The notes: a model not told the origin generated them from the letters alone. Positions 29,301 to 38,712 are shown, counted from the stretch's first letter. The stretch is DNA of 64,000 nt from Halorubrum depositum (GCF_007671725.1 NZ_VCNM01000001.1:1302001-1366000), one strand, 5' to 3'. Made by a program: numbers and translations.

Positions 29301-30329
29301 TTAGAACATGTCCTCGGCGGTAACGCTCTGCGTGTGTTTGTTGTACGTGGTCGACCGCTTGCTGAAGAAGTCGTTATCCTTGGTCATCATAATGTCCTCG
29401 TCGAACCAGCGCGTCTCTTCAAGCAGGTCGTCGTCCGTCTCGAATATCGGTTCCACGCCGACGTTTTCCAGACTCTGATTGAACCGGTCTCGCAGAAACG
29501 CGTCGACGTGCGCCCTGGGAAGGAACTCGAGCTCGCCGTCATCGAATATCCAATTCAGAATCTCCAGCTCTGCCTCGTAGGCCTGCTGACAGGCCTCTTG
29601 GACGTCCTCCTCGAAGTCGTCATCGAAGAGGTCCGGGTTCTCCTCTCTGATCGTCTCCACCAGCTCAATCCCGAACAGACCGTGAATCTGCTCCTCTTTG
29701 CTGGTTGCTTCGACAGCGTTCGCTATCCCCTTGAACTTCTTTTCGTGCTTGTCGAAGCTCGTCATTATGAGGAACTGGCTGAATAGCGATACGTGTTCGA
29801 CGAACGTACTGAACAGCAGGATGCTCATCACGTACTCTCGTTCATCACCACTCTCGCTCTTCTCCAGATACTCATCGAGATACTCGATCCGCTCTTTGAT
29901 CGCTGGCTCCTCAGTTACCTGCTCGAAATCGTCCGTGATTCCTAAGACGTCGAGTAAGTGACTGTAGGCGTCCATATGGCGCACCTCGCTTTCCGCAAAG
30001 GTCATACCCACATTCCCGACCTCGGCTTTGGGCATCTCCTCGTAGATATCCGACCAGAACGTCTTCACCTGCACCTCGATCTGCGCGATAGCCAACATCG
30101 TCCGCTTGATAACGGTCTGTTCAGCAGGAGTCGTGTTGACCTTGAAGTCTTGGACATCTCCGTCGAAATTAAACTCCGTGTGTACCCAGTAGCTGTTCCG
30201 GATCGCCTCGACGTAGTCGAGAAACTCGCTGTACTCGTAGGGCTTCAGCTGTTTTCTCTCCGAGAAGATGTCCGTCTCTATATCTGCGGCTGTACTCGCG
30301 TTCGTGTTTGCGTTTTCGCTTTCACTCAT
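29301..30329 (-). CDS. nrdB: Class I ribonucleoside-diphosphate reductase, small (beta) subunit
   Basis: The 342-residue protein carries the dimetal site that makes the radical for NrdA. Predicted metal ligands are Glu85 (AIAQIEVQVK), Glu115 and His118 (AESEVRHMDAYSHL), Glu178 (STFVEHV), and Glu213 and His216 (KEEQIHG). Tyr122 is at the radical-tyrosine position. The first ligand is Glu rather than the Asp of the E. coli enzyme, a pattern I associate with Bacteroidetes and phage small subunits. It is the first gene of the nrdB-nrdA pair. Like nrdA it is low in G+C. No clear TATA box sits right before the ATG; AATACTTATG near 30490-30500 could drive a transcript with a leader. Confidence 0.94.
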   Translation of the reverse strand: MSESENANTNASTAADIETDIFSERKQLKPYEYSEFLDYVEAIRNSYWVHTEFNFDGDVQDFKVNTTPAEQTVIKRTMLAIAQIEVQVKTFWSDIYEEMPKAEVGNVGMTFAESEVRHMDAYSHLLDVLGITDDFEQVTEEPAIKERIEYLDEYLEKSESGDEREYVMSILLFSTFVEHVSLFSQFLIMTSFDKHEKKFKGIANAVEATSKEEQIHGLFGIELVETIREENPDLFDDDFEEDVQEACQQAYEAELEILNWIFDDGELEFLPRAHVDAFLRDRFNQSLENVGVEPIFETDDDLLEETRWFDEDIMMTKDNDFFSKRSTTYNKHTQSVTAEDMF

Positions 30330-30732
30330 CGTTGGTCATCTCAAACATGACCGATTGCGTTGAATTGCCTCTGCCACTGTCTATCATCAGTCTGGTGAGT
30401 CCGACCGCAGTCGTGTCGCTCGGGAGACGGTCTTACAGCGTAACGTGAGTGTAGCCGTGTGAACCGTATCGGACCACACAGACTCCACCATCATAAGTAT
30501 TACCAACAGAATTGCAGTATAACAAACTCACTTTCATACGAGACGGGCGGAGTCGTTCCTCCGATCCACGGATGGGCGGTACCGAGACGGGGATTGAGCG
30601 GTAATCTCCGGTTACGGGTGGTCGCTACAGTGCCCAACTGGCGGCGTCAAGCACCCGCACTAGTCTAATCACGATGACTCCGCCGAGCAGTTCGGCGAGA
30701 AGCACGAACCCGGAGCCGGACGCGAGCGAGAG
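30330..30732. other. Upstream region of nrdB, AT-richer intergenic
   Basis: These 400 bases share the lower G+C of the nrd genes up to about 30540, then return to the high-G+C composition of the chromosome. TATA-like minus-strand sequences (AATACTTATG, GTTATACTGC) lie near 30490-30520 and are the best nrdB promoter candidates. I see no reliable gene and no NrdR-box-like palindrome. Confidence 0.4.
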
Positions 30733-30846
30733 ACCGACGAGACGTGAGACTCGAACAACGTCGACCTCACCCGGCAGGAGGAGGAGACCCGCGAGGCCGA
30801 CCGCGACGTCGAGCTGGAGGCCGAGAGCGAGTGCCCGGGGAACTAG
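30733..30846 (+). pseudogene. Fragment of a stomatin-like gene 3' end
   Basis: From GACCGACGAGAC to the stop TAG this stretch aligns with 27307-27429, the last part of the stomatin gene. It encodes VDLTRQEEETREADRDVELE and a short tail ending before the stop. Bases differ at scattered sites, including changes such as Glu to Asp and Ile to Val, so it looks like a diverged allele rather than a fresh copy. Upstream the frame is broken (a TGA at about 30745) and no start exists. It forms the right-hand flank of the nrd block. Confidence 0.75.
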
Positions 30847-30878
30847 GGTCGGAGTCGGCCTCGAACGAATCCGGCCCG

Positions 30879-31478
30879 TCAGGGCCGCCAGTTCACCGGA
30901 TCGACCGCCCAGAGCGCGCCGACCGCGAGGACGCCGGCGACGCCCCCGGCGACGAGCGCGAGCGCCGAATCGGGAACCGCGACGACCGACGCGAGCAGCA
31001 GCACCGCGCCAACGAGCAGCGAGAGGGTGTCCTCCGTGGTCGCGGCGCGGACGACGGGCGCCACCGCGCCGCCGGCGAGGGCGCCGGCCGCGACCGCGGC
31101 GGGCGGACCGGAGGTCAGCGTCGCGAGCGCGTCCGACGCGGCGAACGCGGCGAGCGGCGCTCCGAAGTCGGCGCCGATCCCCGTGCCGAGCGCGAGCGCG
31201 CCGACGGCGCCGAGCGCGGGAGCGAGGAGGGCCGCGCGCGCGGAGAGGTCGGCGTCGGCGAGCGCGGCCGCGCCGGAGACCACCAGCACCGACCCCGCCG
31301 CGAGGAGCGCGGGAGCGGCCAGAAGCGATCGCGGAGCGGGCACGACGAGGTCGGGGTCGCCGGACGCGGTCGCCGATCCGGGAACGATCGCGGGCGCGAC
31401 GGCGGCCGCACCCGCGAACGCGACGGCGGCGACCGCGAGTAAGGCGAGACCGAGGAGGCGGCGACGGAGAGCGATCAT
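30879..31478 (-). CDS. Predicted membrane protein, Ala/Val-rich
   Basis: The 199-residue protein starts MIALRRRLLGLALLAV and shows about five or six hydrophobic segments built mostly of Ala, Val, Leu and Gly (for example LLVGAVLLLASVVAVP near the C-terminus). The basic start followed by a helix fits an inner-membrane topology. No family is recognised. It lies 74 bases downstream of the small lipoprotein gene on the same strand and may share its promoter. Confidence 0.6.
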   Translation of the reverse strand: MIALRRRLLGLALLAVAAVAFAGAAAVAPAIVPGSATASGDPDLVVPAPRSLLAAPALLAAGSVLVVSGAAALADADLSARAALLAPALGAVGALALGTGIGADFGAPLAAFAASDALATLTSGPPAAVAAGALAGGAVAPVVRAATTEDTLSLLVGAVLLLASVVAVPDSALALVAGGVAGVLAVGALWAVDPVNWRP

Positions 31479-31552
31479 ACCGACCGGAAGACCGCCGAGA
31501 CACAAAACGATCGCGGGACCGAGACGGGATCGCCCTCGACACCGAGACGGGC

Positions 31553-32083
31553 CTACACGGTCACGCCGGCGCGGTCGCCGTCGATCGAGACGACGACGCG
31601 CTCGGGCGGCCCCCGCTCGTCCGTCAGTCGGATCAGGAGGGTCTTGACGACCGGCTCGTCGGTCTCGACGTCGCCGCGGACGCCGACGCGGTCGACGGCG
31701 ATCCGGAGCGATCGGTCGCCGGTGCGGCTGACCGCGCCGAGGCGGAGCTCGACCTCGGGCGCCGTGAGCCGCTGGGCGACGACGAACACGGCCTCCCCGC
31801 CGTCGTCGACGAAGGCGGTCGCGTCGACGAACGCTCGCGCCTCCGCGGCGTCGGGACGGAGGGCGTTCCTCGCCGCCGCGCTCGACCGGAAGGAGGCGGC
31901 GTGGGTGACGATCTCCGCGGGGCGGTCGAGGACGCTCTGCCCGTCGATCAGCGGGTTGCCGTCGACGTAGCGGCTCCGGACCCCCAGGTCCCGGGGCGTC
32001 GACGCCGCGAGGTCGTGGAGGCGGTCGACGCAGCCCGCGGTGGCGACGGTGAGGGCGCCGGCCACGACCGCGCGGCGATACAT
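31553..32083 (-). CDS. Small lipoprotein, unknown
   Basis: The 176-residue protein starts MYRRAVVAGALTVATAGC, a short signal with a lipobox (TAGC), so it is probably lipid-anchored outside the membrane. The mature part is beta-rich, for example AVFVVAQRLTAPEVELRLG and RLTDERGPPERVVVSIDG. A good TATA-like GGTTTTTATTCG lies about 25 bases before the ATG. No family recognised. Confidence 0.65.
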   Translation of the reverse strand: MYRRAVVAGALTVATAGCVDRLHDLAASTPRDLGVRSRYVDGNPLIDGQSVLDRPAEIVTHAASFRSSAAARNALRPDAAEARAFVDATAFVDDGGEAVFVVAQRLTAPEVELRLGAVSRTGDRSLRIAVDRVGVRGDVETDEPVVKTLLIRLTDERGPPERVVVSIDGDRAGVTV

Positions 32084-32161
32084 GTGACGGGCTCTGACGG
32101 TCGCGAATAAAAACCCAGCCGTCGCGCTCGCGACGCGTGATAATCGGATTCGACCGGCGGG

Positions 32162-34216
32162 CTACTCGTCGATCATCGGCGCGGGGACGCCCCCGTCGTC
32201 GGCGTCGAGCTCGAAGGCGCGGCGGAGCTCGGCGATCCGGTCGCGGATGTCCGCGGCGAGTTCGAACTCCAGGTTGCTCGCCGCCTCGTCCATGCGCTCT
32301 TCGAGCGCCTCGATCTGCGCTTCGGCCTCGTCCTCGCTCTCCACGTCGCCGACGCTGACTCCCGAGGTGTCCGTCTTCGAGCCGGGGAGGTTCGTCTCGC
32401 CGACCGGCTTGTCGATCGTCGTCGCCTCGTAGCCGTGCTCGGCGTTGTACTCCAGCTGGATCTCGCGGCGGCGCTGGGTCTCCTCGATGGCAGCCTCCAT
32501 CGAGTCGGTCATCCGGTCGGCGTAGAGGACGACCTCGCCGTTGACATTGCGGGCGGCCCGGCCCATCGTCTGGACGAGGGTCGTCGTCGAGCGTAAGAAT
32601 CCCTCCTGATCGGCGTCGAGGATAGCGACGAGGCTCACCTCCGGGATGTCGAGCCCCTCGCGGAGCAGGTTGATCCCGACGAGCACGTCGATGTTGCCGA
32701 GCCGGAGGTCGCGGATGATCTCGTGGCGTTCGAGGGTGTCCGTCTCGTCGTGCATGTACGCCACGTCGATCCCGGCCTCCTCGAAGTACTCCGTGAGGTC
32801 CTCGGCCATCCGCTTCGTCAGGGTGGTGACGAGCACGCGTTCGTCGCGCTCGATCCGCTCGTCGACCCGCCCTAAGAGGTCCTCGACCTGTCCGGTCGCC
32901 TCCGTCACCTCCACCTTGGGATCGACGAGGTGGGTCGGCCGGACGATCTGCTCGACGATCCGGTCGGAGGTCTCGCGCTCGTAGTCACCGGGGGTCGCGG
33001 AGACGTAGAGGGTTCGGTCCGTCTTCCCCTCGAACTCCTCGAAGGTGAGCGGGCGGTTGTCGTAGGCGGTCGGGAGCCGGAACCCGTTCTCGACCAGCGA
33101 GTCCTTCCGGGACTTGTCCCCCTCGTACTGCCCCTTAATTTGGGGAATCGTCTGGTGGGACTCGTCGATCACGGTGAGGAAGTCGTCGGGGAAGTAGTCG
33201 AGGAGGGTGTACGGGGCGTCGCCCGACTCGCGGTCGTCCATGTGGACCGAGTAGTTCTCGATCCCCGAGCAGTAGCCCGCCTCGCGGAGCATCTCGACGT
33301 CGAAGGTGGTGCGCTCCTCGATGCGCTGGGCGGCGACGAGGTCGCCCTGCCGCTCGAAGTAGCTCACCCGCTTCTCCATCAGGTCCTCGATCTCCGCGAT
33401 CGCCTGCTCCAGCTTGTCGTCGGGGATCGAGTAGTGCTCGGCGGGGTGGAGCATCACCGCGGGCTCCTCGCTCACGACCTCGCCTTTCATCGGGTCGACC
33501 TTGATCATCCGGTCGATCTCGTCGCCCCACAGCTCCACGCGCACCGCGTACCGCCCGTACATCGGGTAGATCTCGACGGTGTCGCCCCGCACGCGGAAGG
33601 TGCCCTGCGTGAAGTCCACGTCGTTGCGCTCGTAGTTCAGGTCGACGAGCCGAGCGAGCAGCTCCTCGCGGCCGACCTGCTCGCCGACCTCCAAGCGGAG
33701 CGCCATGTCGCGGTAGTTCTGCGGATCACCGAGGCCGTAGATGGCCGAGACCGAGGCGACCACGATCACGTCGTCGCGGGTGAGCAGCGAGCGCGTCGCC
33801 GAGTGGCGGAGGCGGTCGATCTCCTCGTTTATCGACATCTCCTTGTCGATGAACGTGTCCGTCTGCTCGACGTACGCCTCCGGCTGGTAGTAGTCGTAGT
33901 AGGAGACGAAGTACTCGACCGCGTTGTCCGGGAACAGCTCGCGGAACTCCTCGTACAGCTGGGCCGCGAGCGTCTTGTTGTGGGCCAAGACGAGGGTCGG
34001 CTGGTCGAGCTCCTCGGCGACCCACGAGACCGTGTTCGTCTTCCCGGACCCCGTCACGCCGAGGAGGGTCTGCTTGTCGGCGCCCGACTCGTACCCCTCG
34101 ACCAACTGCTCGATCGCCTCGGGCTGGTCGCCCGCGGGCTCGAACGGGGCGTCGACGCGGAGGGGGCGGTCGACGGTCGGGCGGTCCTCCGAGAGGGGGG
34201 AGTCGGCGTCACTCAC
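32162..34216 (-). CDS. uvrB: Excinuclease ABC subunit B
   Basis: The 684-residue protein is full-length UvrB, the damage-verifying helicase-like subunit of nucleotide excision repair. Motifs: Walker [14 protein letters not shown], the beta-hairpin [12 protein letters not shown] that clamps DNA, motif [10 protein letters not shown], helicase motifs V-VI ([23 protein letters not shown]), and a C-terminal UVR domain of about 40 residues ([20 protein letters not shown]) for UvrC contact. I use the GTG at 34216 (VSDADSP); another GTG nine codons upstream, at 34243, is possible. UvrABC in haloarchaea is of bacterial origin and is used for UV repair (established knowledge). Confidence 0.96.
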   Translation of the reverse strand: MSDADSPLSEDRPTVDRPLRVDAPFEPAGDQPEAIEQLVEGYESGADKQTLLGVTGSGKTNTVSWVAEELDQPTLVLAHNKTLAAQLYEEFRELFPDNAVEYFVSYYDYYQPEAYVEQTDTFIDKEMSINEEIDRLRHSATRSLLTRDDVIVVASVSAIYGLGDPQNYRDMALRLEVGEQVGREELLARLVDLNYERNDVDFTQGTFRVRGDTVEIYPMYGRYAVRVELWGDEIDRMIKVDPMKGEVVSEEPAVMLHPAEHYSIPDDKLEQAIAEIEDLMEKRVSYFERQGDLVAAQRIEERTTFDVEMLREAGYCSGIENYSVHMDDRESGDAPYTLLDYFPDDFLTVIDESHQTIPQIKGQYEGDKSRKDSLVENGFRLPTAYDNRPLTFEEFEGKTDRTLYVSATPGDYERETSDRIVEQIVRPTHLVDPKVEVTEATGQVEDLLGRVDERIERDERVLVTTLTKRMAEDLTEYFEEAGIDVAYMHDETDTLERHEIIRDLRLGNIDVLVGINLLREGLDIPEVSLVAILDADQEGFLRSTTTLVQTMGRAARNVNGEVVLYADRMTDSMEAAIEETQRRREIQLEYNAEHGYEATTIDKPVGETNLPGSKTDTSGVSVGDVESEDEAEAQIEALEERMDEAASNLEFELAADIRDRIAELRRAFELDADDGGVPAPMIDE

Positions 34217-34288
34217 GATACCGGTCGTTGGCGGCGGAGGCACTTGAGCGGCGCGGGGATCGACGGCGGCGCGGTCCCGTGCGAGCGG

Positions 34289-36202
34289 TCACATCCCTCT
34301 GCGAATGTCTTTCTTATCGCTCCCTCGCGACAACAACCCGATATTCTCGTTCGGCGATCGCTCTCCGGATCCGGCCAGATGGACGAGCGGGGCGTCCAAG
34401 GCGGTCGCGCTCGCGTAGGTCGGCCCCTCGTCGCCGTCATCGTCTCCCTGTCTGCCGAGTACCTTGACGTTCACGGCGTTGAGCCCCTTCCGCCCCTCGT
34501 CGGTCTGCGTCAACGCGTGCGACGCCATCGCCTCGATCAGTTCCGCCTTATTCATCTCGGTTCCCTGTACCCGAGCGCTACCGATCGCCGACCCGTATCG
34601 GCTCCGGTCGCGGGAGAACCCCTCGACGACGCGGTCGTCGAAGTCGTCGCTCTCGATGTCGTCGGGGGTCACGCTCGCGACCTCGGTCGGTCCTTCGTCG
34701 AACAGGAGAGTCACCGAATCCTCGTACAGCGCGCCTTCGTCGAGGATCCACCCGCCGGCGAAGACGAGCTGATCGTCGCGGACGATCCGCCGAACGTAGA
34801 ACAGCCCGGGCAACGGACACGGGCAGTTTGCCGGCGTCACGGCCACGGGACAGACGAGCGTCGGGCTCACCGACACGTCGCCGTCTCCCGGCATCACCAT
34901 ATCCCTGTCCTCGCCCAAGATGATCTCGCCCCACGAGTCGAGCGTCTCGGGCTCGCGGAGGGTGCCGTCGGCCGCGACGAAGACGCACTTTCCGTCGGTG
35001 TCGGCCGACGCCGGCGCGCCGCTCACGACGGCGCCGCCCTCGGTGCTGTAGCCGACGATACCCCGGTTCTCGGTGCGGTACGTGTCGAGTTCGGCCGAGA
35101 GAATCGTCTGACAGGCGAGGTCGCGGTGGAGCGACACGGGACCGTCGATCTGGATACAGCCCTCGTCGTCGTATTCGATCCCGAACTGCGGACGGTATTT
35201 ATTGTGGAACGGCGTGTGTCGTCCGCCCTCCTCGTACGACGCGGCGAAGTAGCTGAGCACGCGTCCCGGCGTGAGTTCCTCGGCGAGCGAGCCGAGATCG
35301 CCCGGCAGACCGGCGTCGGGCAGGCAGACGGTGAAGCGCTCGCCGACGGTCGGCGCGTCTCGCAGGTACTCGATAACGTCGATGAACCGCGGTCGCCCGG
35401 GGCGACGTTCGACGAGTACGTCGTCGAGCCGCTCGATGTCTCCGAGGACGATCTCCTCGACGCCCGCGAGCTCTCGCACCGCCACGGCCCAGTTCGCGTC
35501 GTCGACGGCTCGACGTGCGATCCGAACGCCCTGCGCCCGAATGTCCGAGTTCTCACGGACGGTCTCACAGACGCCGGTCCCGCATTTGTCGAGTTTCGGT
35601 CTGAGGGCAGTCTCGGTGTCCTCGATGAACCCATCGAGGGCGCGTTTCGCTTCGTCCGGGGCGCGTCGCTCCACGGCGTCCTGTGCGGTCACGACGTGGC
35701 CCAGCAGCTCGAGTTCGACGTCCAGAATACCGTCCGCGTCATCGTCGTCGTCGACGATGTCGTCGTCCGGGCCGCCCCACCACTCGGAGCTGGGTTTGTT
35801 CGAACGCGAGGAGTTGTAGTCCTGAGCTTTCGTCGCCCCGCTGACCGAAAATCCTTCGAGCTCGATTTCCCGGGAATCGGCCCGAGCTGTCGCCGGCACG
35901 TACGTAACCCCGACCGGGCCGGTGCGGAGGACCTGCGCCCGGTCGCTGCGTTCGCCGTCGGTGGTGCTACCCGCTCGCTCGTCTCCCGGCGGCCGTCCGG
36001 CGTAAAACGCCGCCGGCGTGGAGACCGTCGTCCCGAGCACCTGCTCGCCGGCGCGGTCCACCAGTCCGTCGAGGCCGGAACACCCCGCGAGCCCGCCGAG
36101 CGCGACTACCCCACCGGCGGCGAGAACTGCTCGTCTCGTCGGTCCGAGCCCGTCGGTGCGGCCTCCGGTTCGGCGTCTCGCGTCGGTGGGTTTTGTACTC
36201 AT
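34289..36202 (-). CDS. Large Tat-signal lipoprotein, unknown function
   Basis: The 637-residue protein has a twin-arginine signal (PTRRAVLAAGGVVALGG) ending in a lipobox (LAGC), so it should be exported folded and lipid-anchored. The mature part has an Asp-rich run (IVDDDDDADGILDVE), a helical segment with KCGTGVCE, and several further Cys (VCPVAVTPANCPCPL) that might bind metal or form disulfides. A strong TATA (CTTATATACTTATAAAAC) sits about 20-30 bases before the ATG. Directly upstream of it the DNA is AT-rich. I do not recognise a family; vaguely similar Tat lipoproteins are common and varied in haloarchaea. Confidence 0.75.
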   Translation of the reverse strand: MSTKPTDARRRTGGRTDGLGPTRRAVLAAGGVVALGGLAGCSGLDGLVDRAGEQVLGTTVSTPAAFYAGRPPGDERAGSTTDGERSDRAQVLRTGPVGVTYVPATARADSREIELEGFSVSGATKAQDYNSSRSNKPSSEWWGGPDDDIVDDDDDADGILDVELELLGHVVTAQDAVERRAPDEAKRALDGFIEDTETALRPKLDKCGTGVCETVRENSDIRAQGVRIARRAVDDANWAVAVRELAGVEEIVLGDIERLDDVLVERRPGRPRFIDVIEYLRDAPTVGERFTVCLPDAGLPGDLGSLAEELTPGRVLSYFAASYEEGGRHTPFHNKYRPQFGIEYDDEGCIQIDGPVSLHRDLACQTILSAELDTYRTENRGIVGYSTEGGAVVSGAPASADTDGKCVFVAADGTLREPETLDSWGEIILGEDRDMVMPGDGDVSVSPTLVCPVAVTPANCPCPLPGLFYVRRIVRDDQLVFAGGWILDEGALYEDSVTLLFDEGPTEVASVTPDDIESDDFDDRVVEGFSRDRSRYGSAIGSARVQGTEMNKAELIEAMASHALTQTDEGRKGLNAVNVKVLGRQGDDDGDEGPTYASATALDAPLVHLAGSGERSPNENIGLLSRGSDKKDIRRGM

Positions 36203-36362
36203 ACGTCATTCATAATGTTTTATAAGTATATAAGATAGAGTATATTAGCGCGCTAACTCGCACGCGGTTCGTCCGGTACCCGGATCCGCCGTCGGTACCG
36301 GGTTCGCAGCGACCGAGCCATCGGACGAAAACGTTTCCCCGCCTCCCCGCGACGCTCTCGGT

Positions 36363-37253
36363 ATGCGCATCGCCGTCCCCAACAAGGGCCGCCTGCACGA
36401 CCCGACGCTCTCGCTTCTGGAGCGCGCGGGACTCCACGTCGAGGAGACCGCCGACCGTCAGCTGTACGCCGACACCGTCGACCCCGACGTGACGGTGCTG
36501 TTCGCGCGCGCGGCCGACATCCCCGAGTACGTCCGGGACGGCGCGGCCGACCTCGGGATCACGGGCCTCGATCAGGCGGCGGAGTCCGGCGGCGTGGCGG
36601 ACGACGCCGCGTCCGCGGCCGACGGCGACCTCGTCGACCTGCTCGATCTGGGATACGGCTCCTGTAAGCTCGTCCTCGCGGCGCCGGAGGACGGCGACGT
36701 CTCGACCGTGGAGGACCTCGCGGGCGGGACGATCGCCACCGAGTTCCCGGGCGTCACCCGCGACTACCTCGACCGCGTGGGGGTCGACGCCGACGTGGTC
36801 ACCGTGACGGGCGCGACCGAGCTGACGCCCCACGTCGACATGGCCGACGCCATCGTCGACATCACCTCGACGGGGACGACGCTGAAGGTGAATCGCTTGG
36901 CCGTGATCGACGACGTGCTCGCCTCCTCGGTGCGGCTGTTCGCCCGCCCCGACGTGGTCGACGACGCGAAGGTCGCGCAGGTGCGCACCGCCTTCGAGTC
37001 CGTGCTCGCGGCCGACGGCCGGCGCTACCTGATGATGAACGCGCCGAAAGAGCGGCTCGACGACGTGAAAGACGTGATCCCCGGGCTCGGCGGCCCGACG
37101 GTGATGGACGTCGAGGCCGACGAGAACGGGAACGGGATGGTGGCGGTCCACGCCGTCGTCGAGGAGCGCGACGTGTTCGCGACGATCTCGGAGCTGAAGG
37201 CGGTCGGCGCGAGCGGCATCCTCGTCACCGAGATCGAGCGGCTGGTGGAGTAG
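36363..37253 (+). CDS. hisG: ATP phosphoribosyltransferase (long form)
   Basis: The 296-residue protein catalyses the first step of histidine synthesis, joining ATP and PRPP. The start [38 protein letters not shown], the PRPP-binding [11 protein letters not shown] and a C-terminal ACT-like HisG_C domain (residues about 215-296, [17 protein letters not shown]) show the long, self-contained form that does not need HisZ. The C-terminal domain normally binds histidine for feedback inhibition. As in other haloarchaea, his genes are scattered; no other his gene is nearby. Confidence 0.95.
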   Translation: MRIAVPNKGRLHDPTLSLLERAGLHVEETADRQLYADTVDPDVTVLFARAADIPEYVRDGAADLGITGLDQAAESGGVADDAASAADGDLVDLLDLGYGSCKLVLAAPEDGDVSTVEDLAGGTIATEFPGVTRDYLDRVGVDADVVTVTGATELTPHVDMADAIVDITSTGTTLKVNRLAVIDDVLASSVRLFARPDVVDDAKVAQVRTAFESVLAADGRRYLMMNAPKERLDDVKDVIPGLGGPTVMDVEADENGNGMVAVHAVVEERDVFATISELKAVGASGILVTEIERLVE

Positions 37254-37302
37254 CGGGAGCCGAGCGGAGCCGACCGATCCCCCGCGGATCGGCCCTCGCG
37301 AC

Positions 37303-37575
37303 TCAGTCGCCGTCGGCTTCGATCAGCGCCTCCTTCTCCGCCCGCGTGAGCGACTTGATCGCGTGCTCGCGCGACATCGCCGCGGACTTCGAGTCGAACG
37401 ACTCGACGTGTCGCAGCGTCACGGGCGTCCGCCCGCGGGTGTACTTCGCGCCCTCGCCGGCGTCGTGCTCGGCGACGCGCCGCTCCACGTCGGTGGTGTA
37501 GCCGGTGTACAGCGTCCCGTCCGCGCACTCGATCACGTAGACGCAGTGCGGCGCGTCCTGACTCGGCGTCGACAC
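37303..37575 (-). CDS. GIY-YIG nuclease family protein (UPF0213-like)
   Basis: The 90-residue protein is a single GIY-YIG domain: [20 protein letters not shown], with the YV...YTG signature, then [19 protein letters not shown], with the conserved Arg and His, and later [15 protein letters not shown], with the catalytic Glu. Small stand-alone members of this type are widespread; some cut DNA, but the physiological role is unsettled. It converges on hisG, with about 50 bases between the stops. Confidence 0.88.
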   Translation of the reverse strand: MSTPSQDAPHCVYVIECADGTLYTGYTTDVERRVAEHDAGEGAKYTRGRTPVTLRHVESFDSKSAAMSREHAIKSLTRAEKEALIEADGD

Positions 37576-37639
37576 GGCGTCCGGTCGGCGCGGGCGCGAG
37601 GAATAGCTGCCGGTCTCGGCTCCGGCGGGATCGACCGAT

Positions 37640-37792
37640 TCAGTCCCCGGTACGGGCGCGCTCCCGGGAGACCTCGGCGATCCCGGCGTTCGCGGAACAG
37701 TCCGGACAGGCGTTCAGGTCGCCGTGCTCGTCCGCGAAGACGCGTGCGAAGCGGTCCGAGACGTGCGACCCGCAGTGGTCACAGCGTGGCAT
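37640..37792 (-). CDS. 50-residue zinc-ribbon protein
   Basis: The frame reads [19 protein letters not shown] and continues to [15 protein letters not shown], ending in TGD and a TGA stop. Two CxxC pairs about 25 residues apart (Cys4/Cys7 and Cys29/Cys32) form a treble-clef or ribbon zinc site. The protein is small and charged, as in the zinc-ribbon microproteins that are very common in haloarchaea (DUF7563-like, from memory). It is below usual gene-calling size, but the Cys pattern and codon bias support it. Function unknown; nucleic-acid or protein binding is likely. Confidence 0.75.
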   Translation of the reverse strand: MPRCDHCGSHVSDRFARVFADEHGDLNACPDCSANAGIAEVSRERARTGD

Positions 37793-37926
37793 TCGGTACC
37801 GGTGTTCACCGGCGGGGGCCCTAGGGATTGGACGAACAAATACCCTTTTTCACCCCCGCCAGCTTCCGGAAAGCCACGTATAAACGCCCGTCATAGGTCG
37901 GGTGACTCCGACGCCGGCCCGGGCGG

Positions 37927-38712
37927 TCAGTCGCCTCGCGCCGCGTCGACCGCGCGGGCGATAAGCCCCGCCTGCGCGCCGGCGACGAAGCCGGCGTCGA
38001 CGTTCACCGTCGTGAGCACCGAGCAGGACTGGAGCGCGCCCTGGAGCGCGGCGACGCCCTCGCCGCCGGCACCGTACCCCGTCGACACCGGGAGCGCGAT
38101 CACCGGCGCCGCGACGAGCCCCGCGACGACCGTCGGGAGCGCCCCCTCGCGGCCCGCCGCGACCACGACGGCGTCGGCCTCTCGGATCCGCTCGCGCTGG
38201 TCTAAGATCCGGTCGAGGTTCGCGACGCCGACGTCGTCGACGCGGTCGACGGTCGCCCCGATCTCGCGGACGACGACCGCCGCCTCGCCCGCGGCCGCCG
38301 CGTCGGCGGTGCCGGCGGCGACGACCGCGACCGTCGCGTCGAGCGCTGGCGGGTCGAAGTCGGCGGCGTGGACGACCACCGTCCCGGCCCGTTCGTCGCG
38401 GTCGACGGTCGGGGCTGGCGAGTCCGGAGCGTCGAGGTCGAGATCCGCCATCGCCGTCCGGATCGCCGCCGCGTCCTCGGCGTCGGCCCGGGTGACGAGC
38501 GCGCGGCCGGTCGTCTCGACCGCGGTCGCCGTCAGCGCCGCGACCTCCGCCGGCGTCTTCCCCTCGGCGAGGACCGCCTCGGGGATCCCTCGCCGGTGTT
38601 CGCGGGCGGCGTCGAACCGGCCGGCCGCCGTCGTCGCGTAGCCCGCGAGTCGCGATTCCGCCTCCGCGACGCCGATGTCGCCGGCGTCGAGCGCCTCGAG
38701 CGTGTCGCGCAT
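37927..38712 (-). CDS. larB: Nickel-pincer cofactor biosynthesis protein LarB
   Basis: The 261-residue protein matches LarB, a PurE-like carboxylase/hydrolase that acts on nicotinic acid adenine dinucleotide in the first step of the nickel-pincer nucleotide cofactor of lactate racemase. The PurE-like core includes VAVVAAGTADAAAAGEAAVV, DAVVVAAGREGALPTVVAGL and VIALPVSTGYGAGGEGVAAL, followed by the Cys-containing LQSCSVLTTVNVDAGFVAGA. The N-terminal helical part resembles family members (HRRGIPEAVLAEGKT). Neither larC, larE nor larA lies in the window. TATA-like CGATAGG about 30 bases upstream. Confidence 0.9.
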   Translation of the reverse strand: MRDTLEALDAGDIGVAEAESRLAGYATTAAGRFDAAREHRRGIPEAVLAEGKTPAEVAALTATAVETTGRALVTRADAEDAAAIRTAMADLDLDAPDSPAPTVDRDERAGTVVVHAADFDPPALDATVAVVAAGTADAAAAGEAAVVVREIGATVDRVDDVGVANLDRILDQRERIREADAVVVAAGREGALPTVVAGLVAAPVIALPVSTGYGAGGEGVAALQGALQSCSVLTTVNVDAGFVAGAQAGLIARAVDAARGD

